Source: a virus. From it: 64,000 nt of DNA. The notes beneath the pieces are model-generated. The model saw only the letters and a program-made list of their open reading frames with translations, searched no databases and was not told where the DNA came from. This document shows, piece by piece, positions 21,198 through 29,762 of this stretch. Location of the stretch: the IMG/VR virus record IMGVR_UViG_3300050015_000167, positions 64,001 through 128,000 of that record; one strand, 5' to 3'. Each line of letters begins with the position of its first letter. Within the stretch, counting starts at the first letter, position 1. The translations under genes and the position numbers were made by a program.

Positions 21198-21271
21198 GGG
21201 GATCGTTCAGCGGTCTAGGACCTCAGTCTTTGAAGCTGAGTACAGTAGTTCAAATCTACTTCCCCTTGCCA
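21196..21271 (+). tRNA. tRNA-Gln (TTG)
   Basis: Acceptor AAGGGGA/TCCCCTT, anticodon arm TCAGT-CTTTGAA-GCTGA, T-loop TTCAAAT, discriminator G, encoded CCA. It shares two bases with the stop of the upstream gene. Confidence 0.9.
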
Positions 21272-21272
21272 T

Positions 21273-21431
21273 TTTGTGGGTCGTTCAAGTGAAAGGACGG
21301 CGTAGCGCAACGTTATACCAAAGCGGTGAGTAGAACTATACAGAAGGTTACATTCAGGCAAGGCTTGCCCTCTACGCTGATAATGTTCTGTCCCTAGGAG
21401 GTAACGATACCCGGACACATGGTCCCACAAA
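21273..21431 (+). ncRNA. Candidate structured RNA between tRNA-Gln and tRNA-Gly
   Basis: About 160 bases closed by an eight-pair stem TTTGTGGG (21273-21280) with CCCACAAA (21424-21431). Inside, GCGTAG (about 21300) can pair with CTACGC (about 21373), and GGCAA-GGC-TTGCC forms a hairpin near 21360. No open frame on the plus strand. I do not recognise an RNA family. Confidence 0.55.
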
Positions 21432-21436
21432 TTAGC

Positions 21437-21511
21437 GGCTGTGGTGTTTAATGGCTAGCATCTTTGGCTTCCACCCAAAAGGTGAGCGTTCGAATCGCTC
21501 CATGGCCACCA
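21437..21511 (+). tRNA. tRNA-Gly (TCC)
   Basis: Acceptor GGCTGTG/CATGGCC, anticodon arm TTTGG-CTTCCAC-CCAAA, T-loop TTCGAAT, encoded CCA. Confidence 0.92.
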
Positions 21512-21533
21512 TAAATTTGTGTAAGGATTAATT

Positions 21534-21731
21534 ATGATAATTGAAACTCCTTTTAAAGTGAATGAAACAAAAGATGGAAAGACAGAACAAATTGCCGAAT
21601 TTTCGACATATCAGAAAGCTTGTCTGTATGTAGAACAACTTGAACCACCAAGGATGGTTGATTGTTCTGTTTCGGAAGAGAAAGTTACTCCCGAAAATAA
21701 ACCTTTGTGGGATGTTATTCAGGGAAAATAA
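21534..21731 (+). CDS. Small hypothetical protein (65 aa)
   Basis: A 65-residue protein (MIIETPFKVNETKDGKTEQ...), with TAAGGATTAATT as ribosome site. The FKVNETKDGKTEQIAEFSTY pattern suggests a small beta-alpha fold. Function unknown. Confidence 0.65.
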   Translation: MIIETPFKVNETKDGKTEQIAEFSTYQKACLYVEQLEPPRMVDCSVSEEKVTPENKPLWDVIQGK

Positions 21732-21732
21732 T

Positions 21733-21984
21733 ATGAAAGCATTAGATTTTTTTAAACGTGAAATTATTGTTGGAGACTTTGTTGCCAAGGCTTCTTTGTC
21801 GCATAAGTCAGCCCATATGGTTATTGGAAAAGTAACAAGCGTATCCGAAAAGGGAAATGTTACTATCGATAAAGGAAAAGCCGAATACAATTGGCAAAAG
21901 AGAATTATTAGTTATAGTGGTAATAATCTTGTAATTCTTCAACCAGTTAATCTTCCTGAATCATTTTTGAATCTGTTTGTATAA
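21733..21984 (+). CDS. Small conserved phage hypothetical protein
   Basis: An 83-residue protein (MKALDFFKREIIVGDFVAKA...) of beta-barrel appearance, similar in style to short T4-like proteins with a VGDxVA motif. It starts one base after the upstream stop with GGGAAAATA before it. Function unknown. Confidence 0.65.
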   Translation: MKALDFFKREIIVGDFVAKASLSHKSAHMVIGKVTSVSEKGNVTIDKGKAEYNWQKRIISYSGNNLVILQPVNLPESFLNLFV

Positions 21985-21987
21985 ATA
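21980..21987 (+). promoter_or_regulatory. T4-type late promoter box
   Basis: TATAAATA overlapping the stop of the 21733 gene, 8 nt before tRNA-Phe. Confidence 0.5.
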
Positions 21988-21995
21988 ATTTTAAT

Positions 21996-22070
21996 GCCTC
22001 TGTAGCACATATGGTAGTGCGCCGGTCTGAAAAGCCGAACAAGAAGAGTCGGACACTTCCGGGGGCGCCA
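21996..22070 (+). tRNA. tRNA-Phe (GAA), atypical T arm
   Basis: Acceptor GCCTCTG/CGGGGGC, anticodon loop CTGAAAA, discriminator G, encoded CCA. The T arm is poor (GAAG/CTTC around a loop without TTCRA), so function is uncertain. Confidence 0.7.
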
Positions 22071-22079
22071 ATTTAATTT

Positions 22080-22155
22080 GGGAGACAGGCTCGATAGGAA
22101 GAGCACCGGACTCCAAACCCGGTATTACAGAGTTCGAATCTCTGGTCTCCCGCCA
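22080..22155 (+). tRNA. tRNA-Trp (CCA)
   Basis: Acceptor GGGAGAC/GTCTCCC, anticodon loop CTCCAAA, T-loop TTCGAAT, discriminator G as usual for Trp, encoded CCA. Confidence 0.9.
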
Positions 22156-22187
22156 ATAACATACACAAATTGAAACAAGAAACGGAT

Positions 22188-22195
22188 CATAAATA
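22188..22195 (+). promoter_or_regulatory. T4-type late promoter box
   Basis: CATAAATA, exactly 5 nt before the ATG at 22201. Confidence 0.65.
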
Positions 22196-22200
22196 GTAGT

Positions 22201-22677
22201 ATGGCAACAATAATAGAAGCACCGAACGTATTCGGTTCCGACAACAACCCATCCTTAAATTTTACCATCTTTCTTGCTGGATCGATTGAAGGTGGTAAAG
22301 CAGAGAATTGGCAAAAACGTTTATCTGAAAATTTGAATCGTTTCGATAATATCCTCATTTTGAATCCCCGCCGTAGCCATTGGTCAGATCTAGAAGTCAG
22401 ACAATTAAGAAAACAGATTATTTGGGAACAAGAGGGGATTAAAATCTCCGATCTTGTCGTTTTCTATTTTGACCCTACAACAAAAAGCCCAATCAGTTTA
22501 ATGGAATTAGGACAGTGTATGGGTGCTCGTAAGAAGGTCATCGTTTATTGTCCACCAACATTTTTTCGATATACTAATGTTGAGACTACCATGAACATGA
22601 GCAACTATACTAAACCACATTCCGACTATCAAGAATTTGTAGCGGAAATTGTTTCAATGATATCGAGGTATGCATGA
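22201..22677 (+). CDS. Nucleoside 2-deoxyribosyltransferase-like protein
   Basis: A 158-residue protein with the fold markers of this family: IFLAGSIEGGKAENWQK near residues 24-40, LNPRRSHW at about 60, ISDLVVFYFDP, and SLMELGQCMG with the Glu that is catalytic in the family. These enzymes exchange bases between deoxynucleosides, a salvage role. The late box 5 nt before the ATG predicts a leaderless late mRNA. ATGA overlap with the next gene. Confidence 0.8.
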   Translation: MATIIEAPNVFGSDNNPSLNFTIFLAGSIEGGKAENWQKRLSENLNRFDNILILNPRRSHWSDLEVRQLRKQIIWEQEGIKISDLVVFYFDPTTKSPISLMELGQCMGARKKVIVYCPPTFFRYTNVETTMNMSNYTKPHSDYQEFVAEIVSMISRYA

Positions 22678-22979
22678 CCGCTCTAACATTAGCGAATTAC
22701 AAAACACAAGTTACTGATTATCCTGGAACAGTAATCTTATTCTTTCACGCGCCATGGGATACTCCTGGTTTGAAAACTGCAAAATTCTTACGGTCAGAAG
22801 GGCTCATACCTCAAGAACCAAAAATATTTTCTGTAGATTATGATACTGAAAGAGAATTGGTCCAAAAATTTTCTGTTAGAGAATTACCACAAGTATTTTG
22901 TTTGAAATCTGGAGAAGTAATTGGACAAACAGATGTATGTGAAACAGTAGAACAACTAACGGCATTGAGGAATCAATAA
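22674..22979 (+). CDS. Thioredoxin-like protein without the CxxC
   Basis: A 101-residue thioredoxin fold: TVILFFHAPWDTPGLKTAKF, FSVDYDTERELVQKFSVREL and the cis-Pro LPQVFCLKSGEVIG. The active-site WCxxC of thioredoxins is replaced by WDTPG, so both redox cysteines are missing. It cannot act as a dithiol reductase; a binding or chaperone role is more likely. It overlaps both neighbours by one to four bases. Confidence 0.75.
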   Translation: MTALTLANYKTQVTDYPGTVILFFHAPWDTPGLKTAKFLRSEGLIPQEPKIFSVDYDTERELVQKFSVRELPQVFCLKSGEVIGQTDVCETVEQLTALRNQ

Positions 22980-23764
22980 TGACATTTGAAAAATTCCTAA
23001 CTTTATCCAAAGCTGTATTGTGTCTTTCTGTTGCCGCATCTGTTTTAGTAGTTCTTCCGTATATTGTCAATCAACAAATGACCAGATTGAATAATACAGC
23101 GGCACAAACAAAGACGGAAGCCATTGCTTTAGTGGATAGAAGAATGGACACACTTCAAGGTGGAGTAGATTCTTGGTTAAAAATTGCGGATCATCGTATA
23201 GCTTCATTAGAAACAAATACATATGGATTGCTTGGTTCCACACGTGTAGATATGTTTAGTGCGATAGCAGACATACGTAAAGATATGTTTGGTGCGCTTA
23301 CAGAGACTCGTGTTGATGCGTTCACAAAGATTGATACTATAGCGTCAAATTTAGATAAACAATTAACAAAAACGAACGAATCCGTTTCGACATTAGTAAC
23401 AGCATATGCGGATATTCCAACCACAGTTGGTGCCAGATTCGATAAACAGACAGATTGTGGACGTAATGCTTTATGTTGGCAAAATTTAACAACGGATACT
23501 TTGACTAATTTACGATTTACTGGACGTGATGTTAGCATGGCATCAAAGACATTTTCAGAAGGATTTCCTAAATTGATGACAGATGCCGAAGCTATAACTA
23601 CCAATTTTGCTGGAATCACAAAGAACTTTAATAGACTAACAACACCAAAATGGTACGATAGATTATTTGGATATGCTATGAATGGAGCATTATTGTATAG
23701 TAGAATTAATCCAATTGGTAATATTGGAGTAACAGTAACACAAGCGATATCTTCTCAAAAATAA
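22979..23764 (+). CDS. Membrane-anchored coiled-coil hypothetical protein
   Basis: A 261-residue protein with one N-terminal membrane span (LSKAVLCLSVAASVLVVLPY, residues about 9-28) followed by a long helical region with repeated RVDMFSAI / KDMFGALTETRVDAF units. It probably projects from the inner membrane. The context is the lysozyme cluster, but it lacks the size and lipobox of spanins, so I do not assign a lysis role. Confidence 0.65.
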   Translation: MTFEKFLTLSKAVLCLSVAASVLVVLPYIVNQQMTRLNNTAAQTKTEAIALVDRRMDTLQGGVDSWLKIADHRIASLETNTYGLLGSTRVDMFSAIADIRKDMFGALTETRVDAFTKIDTIASNLDKQLTKTNESVSTLVTAYADIPTTVGARFDKQTDCGRNALCWQNLTTDTLTNLRFTGRDVSMASKTFSEGFPKLMTDAEAITTNFAGITKNFNRLTTPKWYDRLFGYAMNGALLYSRINPIGNIGVTVTQAISSQK

Positions 23765-23789
23765 ATACATATATAGGATGACTGATTGA

Positions 23790-24179
23790 ATGACAATTAT
23801 TGATAATGATTTGGTCCAAAATTCGAAAGAGGACAGACCAATGTTAGAACAGACTTCGTGGATAAAAATCAGCAATCAATGCCATTCTCTTGTTGATGAG
23901 GATTTTAAAGTCCTCGCATCAATTTATACCAGTTATTCTGAGGATGATGGTGATGAAAATCTTATTTGGGATGCTGAAATTGAAGGAGAAGAATTTGGTT
24001 CCTATGTTAGTTTGTATATGGCAAAATTGGCTATTCAAACAGCAATTTTTGAATGGGATATAAAAATTCAGGCTGAAGAAGCAAAGAAGAAAGTTGTTAA
24101 GAAAAAGAAAGTCGTTAAAAGACCGGTCAAGAAAATTCCTGTTAAGAAAGAAGTATTAAAAAATCAAAAGAAAAAATAA
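23790..24179 (+). CDS. Hypothetical protein with Lys-rich tail
   Basis: A 129-residue protein with an acidic N-terminal domain (ISNQCHSLVDEDFKVLASIY region) and a C-terminal tail of Lys/Val repeats (residues about 96-129). Such tails bind nucleic acid in other proteins. Family not recognised. It ends one base before the lysozyme gene. Confidence 0.65.
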   Translation: MTIIDNDLVQNSKEDRPMLEQTSWIKISNQCHSLVDEDFKVLASIYTSYSEDDGDENLIWDAEIEGEEFGSYVSLYMAKLAIQTAIFEWDIKIQAEEAKKKVVKKKKVVKRPVKKIPVKKEVLKNQKKK

Positions 24180-24180
24180 T

Positions 24181-24609
24181 ATGAAAACCAGTTTTAATGG
24201 AATTAACTTAATCAAACAGTTTGAAGGTTTGAGACTTAAAGCATACCAAGATGTTGTTGGTATTTGGACAATTGGTTTCGGCACAATTACCAATGTTAAA
24301 CCTGGTGATGTTATTATGGAAGAAAAAGCTATTGAATTTCTTCAGCATGATTTAGAAAAATTCGAAGCCACAATTAACAAATACGTTACGGTACCAATTA
24401 ATCAAAACCAATTCGACGCATTGGCATGTTTCTGTTACAATGTTGGATCTGGAGCATTTATGAAATCCACATTATTGAAATGTTTAAATGCTGGTGATAT
24501 GATTGGCGCATCAAAACAGTTCTTGGCATGGAATAAAGCTGGTGGTAAAGTAGTTTCTGGATTGACGAAGAGACGGGCAGCCGAATCTAAATTATTTTTA
24601 ACAACTTGA
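24181..24609 (+). CDS. GH24 lysozyme (endolysin)
   Basis: A 142-residue glycoside hydrolase family 24 lysozyme. FEGLRLKAYQDVVGIWTIGF carries the catalytic Glu15, Asp24 and Thr30 in T4-lysozyme spacing (E11, D20, T26). NQFDALACFCYNVG and LTKRRAAE are also family-typical. It lacks a signal peptide, so it needs a holin, which I do not see in the window. The -35 box of the polymerase promoter overlaps its stop codon. Confidence 0.95.
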   Translation: MKTSFNGINLIKQFEGLRLKAYQDVVGIWTIGFGTITNVKPGDVIMEEKAIEFLQHDLEKFEATINKYVTVPINQNQFDALACFCYNVGSGAFMKSTLLKCLNAGDMIGASKQFLAWNKAGGKVVSGLTKRRAAESKLFLTT

Positions 24610-24634
24610 CTTACCCAGTCAAGTGTGCTATACT
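24606..24634 (+). promoter_or_regulatory. Sigma70 promoter for DNA polymerase
   Basis: TTGACT (24606-24611), 17-bp spacer, TATACT (24629-24634). Confidence 0.82.
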
Positions 24635-24642
24635 TGTATCAT

Positions 24643-24703
24643 AAGGGTTGAGTAATATAACACCGTAAGATTTGGATGCCAAGGTCCAAGTGATTCAACC
24701 CTT
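24643..24703 (+). promoter_or_regulatory. Hairpin at the 5' end of the polymerase mRNA
   Basis: AAGGGTTGA (24643-24651) pairs with TCAACCCTT (24695-24703); an inner TTGGA/TCCAA hairpin lies between. It starts within a few bases of the predicted transcription start and is the only structure in the leader, so it may control polymerase synthesis. Confidence 0.55.
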
Positions 24704-24725
24704 TATTCCTCCCAAACGATAAATT

Positions 24726-27389
24726 ATGAGCCGCTTTTATACGAATTGCCAATGTATTGGAAATAATATCTTTCTCAAAGAAGTCGATAATGGAAAGAGA
24801 AAGAAATATAAAGTTGAATACAAACCAACTTTGTTTGTAAATGGTAACAAGAAAAGTAAGTGGCACACATTAGTCGGAGATCCCGTTGAACCTTTAGTTT
24901 TTGATTCGATTCGAGAAGCCCGCGACTTTGTTAAAACCAATAATGAAGTACCTGATTATCCTTTATATGGAAATACTCAATATCAATACGCATTTATTGC
25001 GGATACTTATCCTGAACATGAACTGACTTATGATCTTAAGGATATTAGAATCTTTACGATGGATATTGAGCATGAAAGTGAAACAAGTTTCGGACAGGAT
25101 TCCGCAGAAAATGCATCAGAACGTATCAATGTTATAACTCTTAAAGATTTTAATAAGGATGTATACCACGTCTTTACTTTTATAGATGGTGGTATCTATC
25201 ATAAAAATAATATTTATAATCCAACTTCAAACGTACATCATTATGAATGTGACTCTGAAGAGGAAATGCTTTTGAAGTTTCTTTCAATTTGGAATAAACT
25301 TGATATTGATATTCTCACTGGATGGAATGTAAGATTCTACGATATACCTTATATCTATAATCGCATAGTTCAATTGTTAGGAGAAAAGGATGCGAAGAAA
25401 CTTTCTCCTTGGGGAATTGTTCAAGCCGAAACTGTGGTTTTCATGAATAAGGAAAGATCATGTTATGAACTTAAAGGCATATCTATTCTCGATTATCTTC
25501 AGTTATACAAAAAGAACATAGCAGATCCAAGAGAGAATTATAAATTAGACTATATCGCCAAAGAAGAATTAAAGGGAGAAGGAAAAGTAGATTGGCGTGA
25601 TAAGTACGAAACTATGAAAGAATTTTATGAGGATGATTTTCAAGGATTCGTTGAATATAATATCCAAGATGTCAAGTTGCCAGATCTTTTGGAAAAGAAA
25701 CTGAAACTTATCGAACAGACTGTTAATGTGGCATATATTGCCAAGGTCAATTATGTTGATGTATTGGCACAGACTCGTACATGGGATATGCTAATTTATA
25801 ATTGGCTCAATGAAGAGAACATTGTAATTCCTCAAAAAGAAACTCAAGAGAAAAGTGAACAGTTTATTGGTGCATATGTAAAAGATCCCAAGCCAGGGAT
25901 GTATCATAATGTTGTTTCCTTCGACGTTGCTTCTCTGTATCCAAATATTATTCGAGTTTTGAATATTGGTCCTGAATCTAAGAAAATGGAATTTGCTTGT
26001 AAATTAAAATCTGGTGATGTTCTTTCAGCCAACGATATATGGAAAACAACATTTCAAGTAGCTAAAAATAATAACTGTACTTTAGCATCAAATGGTATTT
26101 TCTATAGTAGAGAAAAAATGAGTTTCTATAGCCGAATGGTTGAAACTCTATTTACTAATCGTAAGAAATATCAAGCTACTATCCGTGAATCAAAGAAAGA
26201 ATTGGAACATTGTACGGATACAAATAGAAAGATTGTATTAGCCAATATTATTTCCTCATTAGATGTAAAGCAGAAAGCTACAAAAATCCTAATGAATTCT
26301 TTGTTTGGGGCTTTCGGGTCTCAGTACTTCAGATATTTTGATTTACATAATGCCGTAGCAGTTACAGAAACAGGACAATTTATTATTCAGTTTATTCAAA
26401 AGGGTTTGAATGCTCACTTCAATAAGTTGTTTAATACAAATGATATAGATTATGTAATTTATTCGGATACTGATTCTGTCTATGTTGCGCTTGATAATCT
26501 TGTTAAACATGTATTTAAAGGTAAGAAACCAACTATCGAGAAACTGGTTCACTTTATGGATAAGGTCTGTAAAGAATCTTTGGAACCTGAAATTGATAGA
26601 TTGTTTGGAATCATTACAGATAAATTCATCAATGGAATGAAACCTGATAAACCAATTCTTAGCATGAAACGAGAAGTAATCGCAGATCGTGCCATTTGGT
26701 CAGGTAAGAAACATTATATTCTACAAGTATGGAATTCAGAAGGAGACAATTATTTCGAATGTAATGATTGTCATAATAAATTTTCTGGACCATCAGAAGT
26801 GGCACCTCCTTGTAATGATTGCAAAAGTGCAAATACAAAGAGAGTAGCCAAGATGAAGATTATGGGTTTTGATATGGTGAAATCCAGTCTACCAAAATTC
26901 ACAAAAGATGCCATGAGAAAGGCAGTTAATATTGTGATGACTGGATCTCAAGATGAATTGGCTACATTTATTGAAAGCACTCGATTAGCGTTCATGAAAC
27001 TTCCGGCTGAAGATGTTGCATTTCCTCGTGGCGTAAATGATATAGAGAAATGGGCAAATGAAGCCGATACATATTCAAAAGGAACACCAATTGGTGTTAA
27101 AGCTGTATTACTTCATAATGAATATTTGATTAAATTAGGATTACAAAATAAATATGCACCGATTGCATCGGCAGATAAAATTAAATTCCTTCATTTGAAG
27201 CAACCTAATCCAATTTTTGATAAAGTTATTGCATTCAATGGAAAACTTCCAGTAGAATTTGGATTGCATAAGTACATTGATTATGCTGAAATGTTTAAAG
27301 CCACATTAATTAAACCACTCGAAAAGATTTTAGAACCTATCGGGTGGTCTTCCGAAAAACAATATGATATGGAGCAATTCTTTAATTAA
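24726..27389 (+). CDS. 43: Family B DNA polymerase (T4 gp43-like)
   Basis: An 887-residue replicative polymerase (T4 gp43 is 898). Exonuclease motifs: FTMDIEHES (D113), TGWNVRFYDIPYIYNR and YNIQDVKL. Polymerase motifs: A FDVASLYP with D400, B K517...NSLFG, C YSDTDS with D581 and D583. Between the motif C region and the thumb there is an insertion with CNDCH (C679, C682) and CNDCK (C696, C699), a zinc ribbon I do not know from T4 gp43. The ribosome site is weak (CCAAACGATAAATT), in line with RegA or self-control. Confidence 0.96.
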   Translation: MSRFYTNCQCIGNNIFLKEVDNGKRKKYKVEYKPTLFVNGNKKSKWHTLVGDPVEPLVFDSIREARDFVKTNNEVPDYPLYGNTQYQYAFIADTYPEHELTYDLKDIRIFTMDIEHESETSFGQDSAENASERINVITLKDFNKDVYHVFTFIDGGIYHKNNIYNPTSNVHHYECDSEEEMLLKFLSIWNKLDIDILTGWNVRFYDIPYIYNRIVQLLGEKDAKKLSPWGIVQAETVVFMNKERSCYELKGISILDYLQLYKKNIADPRENYKLDYIAKEELKGEGKVDWRDKYETMKEFYEDDFQGFVEYNIQDVKLPDLLEKKLKLIEQTVNVAYIAKVNYVDVLAQTRTWDMLIYNWLNEENIVIPQKETQEKSEQFIGAYVKDPKPGMYHNVVSFDVASLYPNIIRVLNIGPESKKMEFACKLKSGDVLSANDIWKTTFQVAKNNNCTLASNGIFYSREKMSFYSRMVETLFTNRKKYQATIRESKKELEHCTDTNRKIVLANIISSLDVKQKATKILMNSLFGAFGSQYFRYFDLHNAVAVTETGQFIIQFIQKGLNAHFNKLFNTNDIDYVIYSDTDSVYVALDNLVKHVFKGKKPTIEKLVHFMDKVCKESLEPEIDRLFGIITDKFINGMKPDKPILSMKREVIADRAIWSGKKHYILQVWNSEGDNYFECNDCHNKFSGPSEVAPPCNDCKSANTKRVAKMKIMGFDMVKSSLPKFTKDAMRKAVNIVMTGSQDELATFIESTRLAFMKLPAEDVAFPRGVNDIEKWANEADTYSKGTPIGVKAVLLHNEYLIKLGLQNKYAPIASADKIKFLHLKQPNPIFDKVIAFNGKLPVEFGLHKYIDYAEMFKATLIKPLEKILEPIGWSSEKQYDMEQFFN

Positions 27390-27899
27390 ATGAAAAACGA
27401 TTATACAAACCAACCAAGTAATGAACCACCACTAAGCATGACTGTACCATCGAATACACCTTGGAGAGATTCACAACCAGTAATACCCATTGTGTGGCCG
27501 GTTGCTCCTTTAGTTGTTGGTAATGTTGTTCCAATTTCTGGAACAGGTAAGATGAGGGGTTTTGAAACTGGAGCAACTAGAGATACATCTGAAGGAAAGA
27601 TTGATTATGAGGGCTGTCTATCTCCTCTAGTGTTAGAATGTTTTGGTGAGTATATGTTGGAATGTAGTATTTGTTCTGACGGCACAAAACGTTCAAGTGA
27701 TAATTGGCAGAAAGGTATTCCAATGGTGGAATACATGAAATCTTTGATGAGACATACGTGGGATGTATGGAAACTTCATCGGGGATATACTGTCAATGAT
27801 AGAATAACCGGTAAACCTATTACTATGAAACATGCATTGTGTGCCGTAATGTTCAACGTTATGGGATACCTTCATGAGTACTTGAAAAAGGAAGTATAA
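27390..27899 (+). CDS. DUF5664-type protein (dATP/dGTP diphosphohydrolase-like)
   Basis: A 169-residue protein. RGFETGATRDTSEGKIDYEG, LSPLVLECFGEYM, RSSDNWQKGIPMVEYM and RHTWDVWKLHRGY match the DUF5664 pattern, which is often annotated in phages as the N-terminal part of dATP/dGTP diphosphohydrolase. Residues 1-50 are Pro-rich and probably disordered. It follows the polymerase stop directly and precedes an HD phosphohydrolase with no gap, so a nucleotide-pool role fits. Confidence 0.75.
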   Translation: MKNDYTNQPSNEPPLSMTVPSNTPWRDSQPVIPIVWPVAPLVVGNVVPISGTGKMRGFETGATRDTSEGKIDYEGCLSPLVLECFGEYMLECSICSDGTKRSSDNWQKGIPMVEYMKSLMRHTWDVWKLHRGYTVNDRITGKPITMKHALCAVMFNVMGYLHEYLKKEV

Positions 27900-28592
27900 A
27901 TGTCCGAAAAGAAGTTAAGAGGGGAAGCCCTATTCAACAGTGAACTCAATGGTACCACGTCTGGTAACTATAAGACTGGTTCCGAAATGTTAACCTATAC
28001 GGGTAAGAAATTTTTCCCTCTACATCCAAATTCGGATGATATAGATATTAAAGATATTGCCCATGCCTTAAGTAATGTTTGTCGCTTTACTGGACATGTT
28101 TCTCAATTTTATTCTGTAGCACAACATTGTGTCCTTGTTAGTCAATTATGTAATCCTGAAAATGCTCTTGCTGGTTTAGTTCATGATGCATCTGAAGCAT
28201 ATTTAAGTGATGTTGCACGACCAGTTAAATATACAGAACATATGTTAGGTTATAGAAAGATCGAAGAGATTTTGGAGAAAGCAATCGCTGTACGATTTGG
28301 TACTCCATTTCCTATACCAGCAGATGTTAAGGCAGCGGATGATGCTTTATTATTGGCAGAAGGATATAAATTTTTTAATCCAATTCCTGGTTGGGTAATC
28401 AACAGATTACAAATATCTGGTTTAGAAAAACCTATGGTTGAAATTGATTGTGGTTGGCCACCAGCAGTTGCTAAAGCCAGATTTATGATGCGTTTTCTGG
28501 AACTATCTGGTGTGAAAATTAAACCTGCAACCGTAGACGAATTAGATGAAATGTTAACAGAGGAAATGAATGGCACGACCAAAGAAAATTAA
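27900..28592 (+). CDS. HD-domain phosphohydrolase (YfbR/5'-nucleotidase-like)
   Basis: A 230-residue HD protein: YSVAQHCVLV (H76), GLVHDASEAYLSD (H95, D96, D104). This is the metal site of the YfbR-type deoxynucleotidases. It likely hydrolyses deoxynucleotides for phage DNA synthesis. Its 3' end overlaps the start of uvsX by 23 bases. Confidence 0.85.
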   Translation: MSEKKLRGEALFNSELNGTTSGNYKTGSEMLTYTGKKFFPLHPNSDDIDIKDIAHALSNVCRFTGHVSQFYSVAQHCVLVSQLCNPENALAGLVHDASEAYLSDVARPVKYTEHMLGYRKIEEILEKAIAVRFGTPFPIPADVKAADDALLLAEGYKFFNPIPGWVINRLQISGLEKPMVEIDCGWPPAVAKARFMMRFLELSGVKIKPATVDELDEMLTEEMNGTTKEN

Positions 28593-29754
28593 AGAAAAGA
28601 AAGTCCGGGCCGCAAAGGCCCCCAAGACTGTTAAAGCAAAGAAACCACCAAAGGAAAAGAAGGTCAAACAATCCGCAAATATTTCCTTTTTTGAAAAGCT
28701 TGTAGAATCTGCTGGAAATGATCTCGCACAAGCCGCATCAAATGGTATTATGTCGGGTGATGTTACTGGTTGGATTGATACCGGTGTTTACATGTTGAAC
28801 GCCCAGTTATCAGGTTCACTTTTTGGTGGTGTACCTGACAATAAGATTATTGTATTTGCTGGACCAGAAGCAGTAGGAAAAACATATTTCATTTTAAGTA
28901 TCGTTAAGTTTTTCTTGGATTCTAATCCTGAAGCTGGTGTTATTTTCTGTGAGAGTGAAGGTGCCATTTCTAAAGAAATGTTGCTCGAAAGAGGAATTGA
29001 TACCACACGAGTATTCATTGTTCCAGTTTCAACAGTTCAAGAATGGAGAACACAATCACTTAAGATACTCGCAACATATAAGGATGCTCCAGTAGATTCT
29101 CGCCGTCCAATGATGTTCTGTTTAGATTCTCTTGGTATGTTATCTACTACGAAAGAAATGGAAGATAGCGAATCAGGAAGTGAAAAGGCAGACATGACGC
29201 GAGCCCGCTTAATCAAGGCAGCATTCCGCACAATGACATTGAAACTTGGTGTATTACATGTTCCGTTTTTGATTACTAATCATACGTATGATACTCAAGG
29301 ATTGTTCTCTACAAAGACCATGAGTGGTGGATCTGGAACAAAGTATGCTAATTCAATGACTATCTTTTTAGGCAAGTCAAAAGAAAAGGAAGGAACAGAG
29401 GTTGTGGGGTCTATTATCCGCAGTACTTTGAAAAAAGGACGCCTTACAAAAGAAAATACCATGGTTGAGGTAAAATTATATTATGACCGTGGTTTAGATA
29501 GATATTATGGATTATTGGATCTTGGTCTTAAGTATGATATTGTTAAAAAAGTGAAAGATGGAAAATTTTCTATTGGAGGAAAAGTGGCTTCGGAAAAAGT
29601 CATATACTCACACCCAGAACAATATTTTACTAGTGAAGTTATGCAAGAATTAGAAGTTGCCGCCGGTAAAGAGTATAAATATGGAAGTAATATTTTACTT
29701 TCTAAGGAAGATGAAGAACCTGATATGGAAGATATCGAAATAGAACCCGAATAA
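28570..29754 (+). CDS. uvsX: UvsX RecA-like recombinase
   Basis: A 394-residue recombinase of T4 UvsX type. Walker A GPEAVGKT is at residues 98-105; DSLGML and the SGGSGTKYANSM loop follow. UvsX promotes strand invasion for recombination-dependent replication. Residues 1-34 are an extra Lys/Ala/Pro-rich basic arm (KKIKEKKVRAAKAPKTVKAK) that may add DNA binding. A homing gene with a conserved leader hairpin begins 56 bases after the stop. Confidence 0.93.
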   Translation: MARPKKIKEKKVRAAKAPKTVKAKKPPKEKKVKQSANISFFEKLVESAGNDLAQAASNGIMSGDVTGWIDTGVYMLNAQLSGSLFGGVPDNKIIVFAGPEAVGKTYFILSIVKFFLDSNPEAGVIFCESEGAISKEMLLERGIDTTRVFIVPVSTVQEWRTQSLKILATYKDAPVDSRRPMMFCLDSLGMLSTTKEMEDSESGSEKADMTRARLIKAAFRTMTLKLGVLHVPFLITNHTYDTQGLFSTKTMSGGSGTKYANSMTIFLGKSKEKEGTEVVGSIIRSTLKKGRLTKENTMVEVKLYYDRGLDRYYGLLDLGLKYDIVKKVKDGKFSIGGKVASEKVIYSHPEQYFTSEVMQELEVAAGKEYKYGSNILLSKEDEEPDMEDIEIEPE

Positions 29755-29757
29755 ATA
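29751..29757 (+). promoter_or_regulatory. Late promoter box for the HNH gene
   Basis: ATAAATA overlapping the uvsX stop, 5 nt before the GGGTG hairpin (29763-29794). Confidence 0.55.
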
Positions 29758-29762
29758 TTATT

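Noticed and set aside
22979-23764. Spanin or holin next to lysozyme
   Set aside because: Single N-terminal span with a 230-residue helical domain fits neither holin topology nor spanin size; kept as unknown membrane protein.
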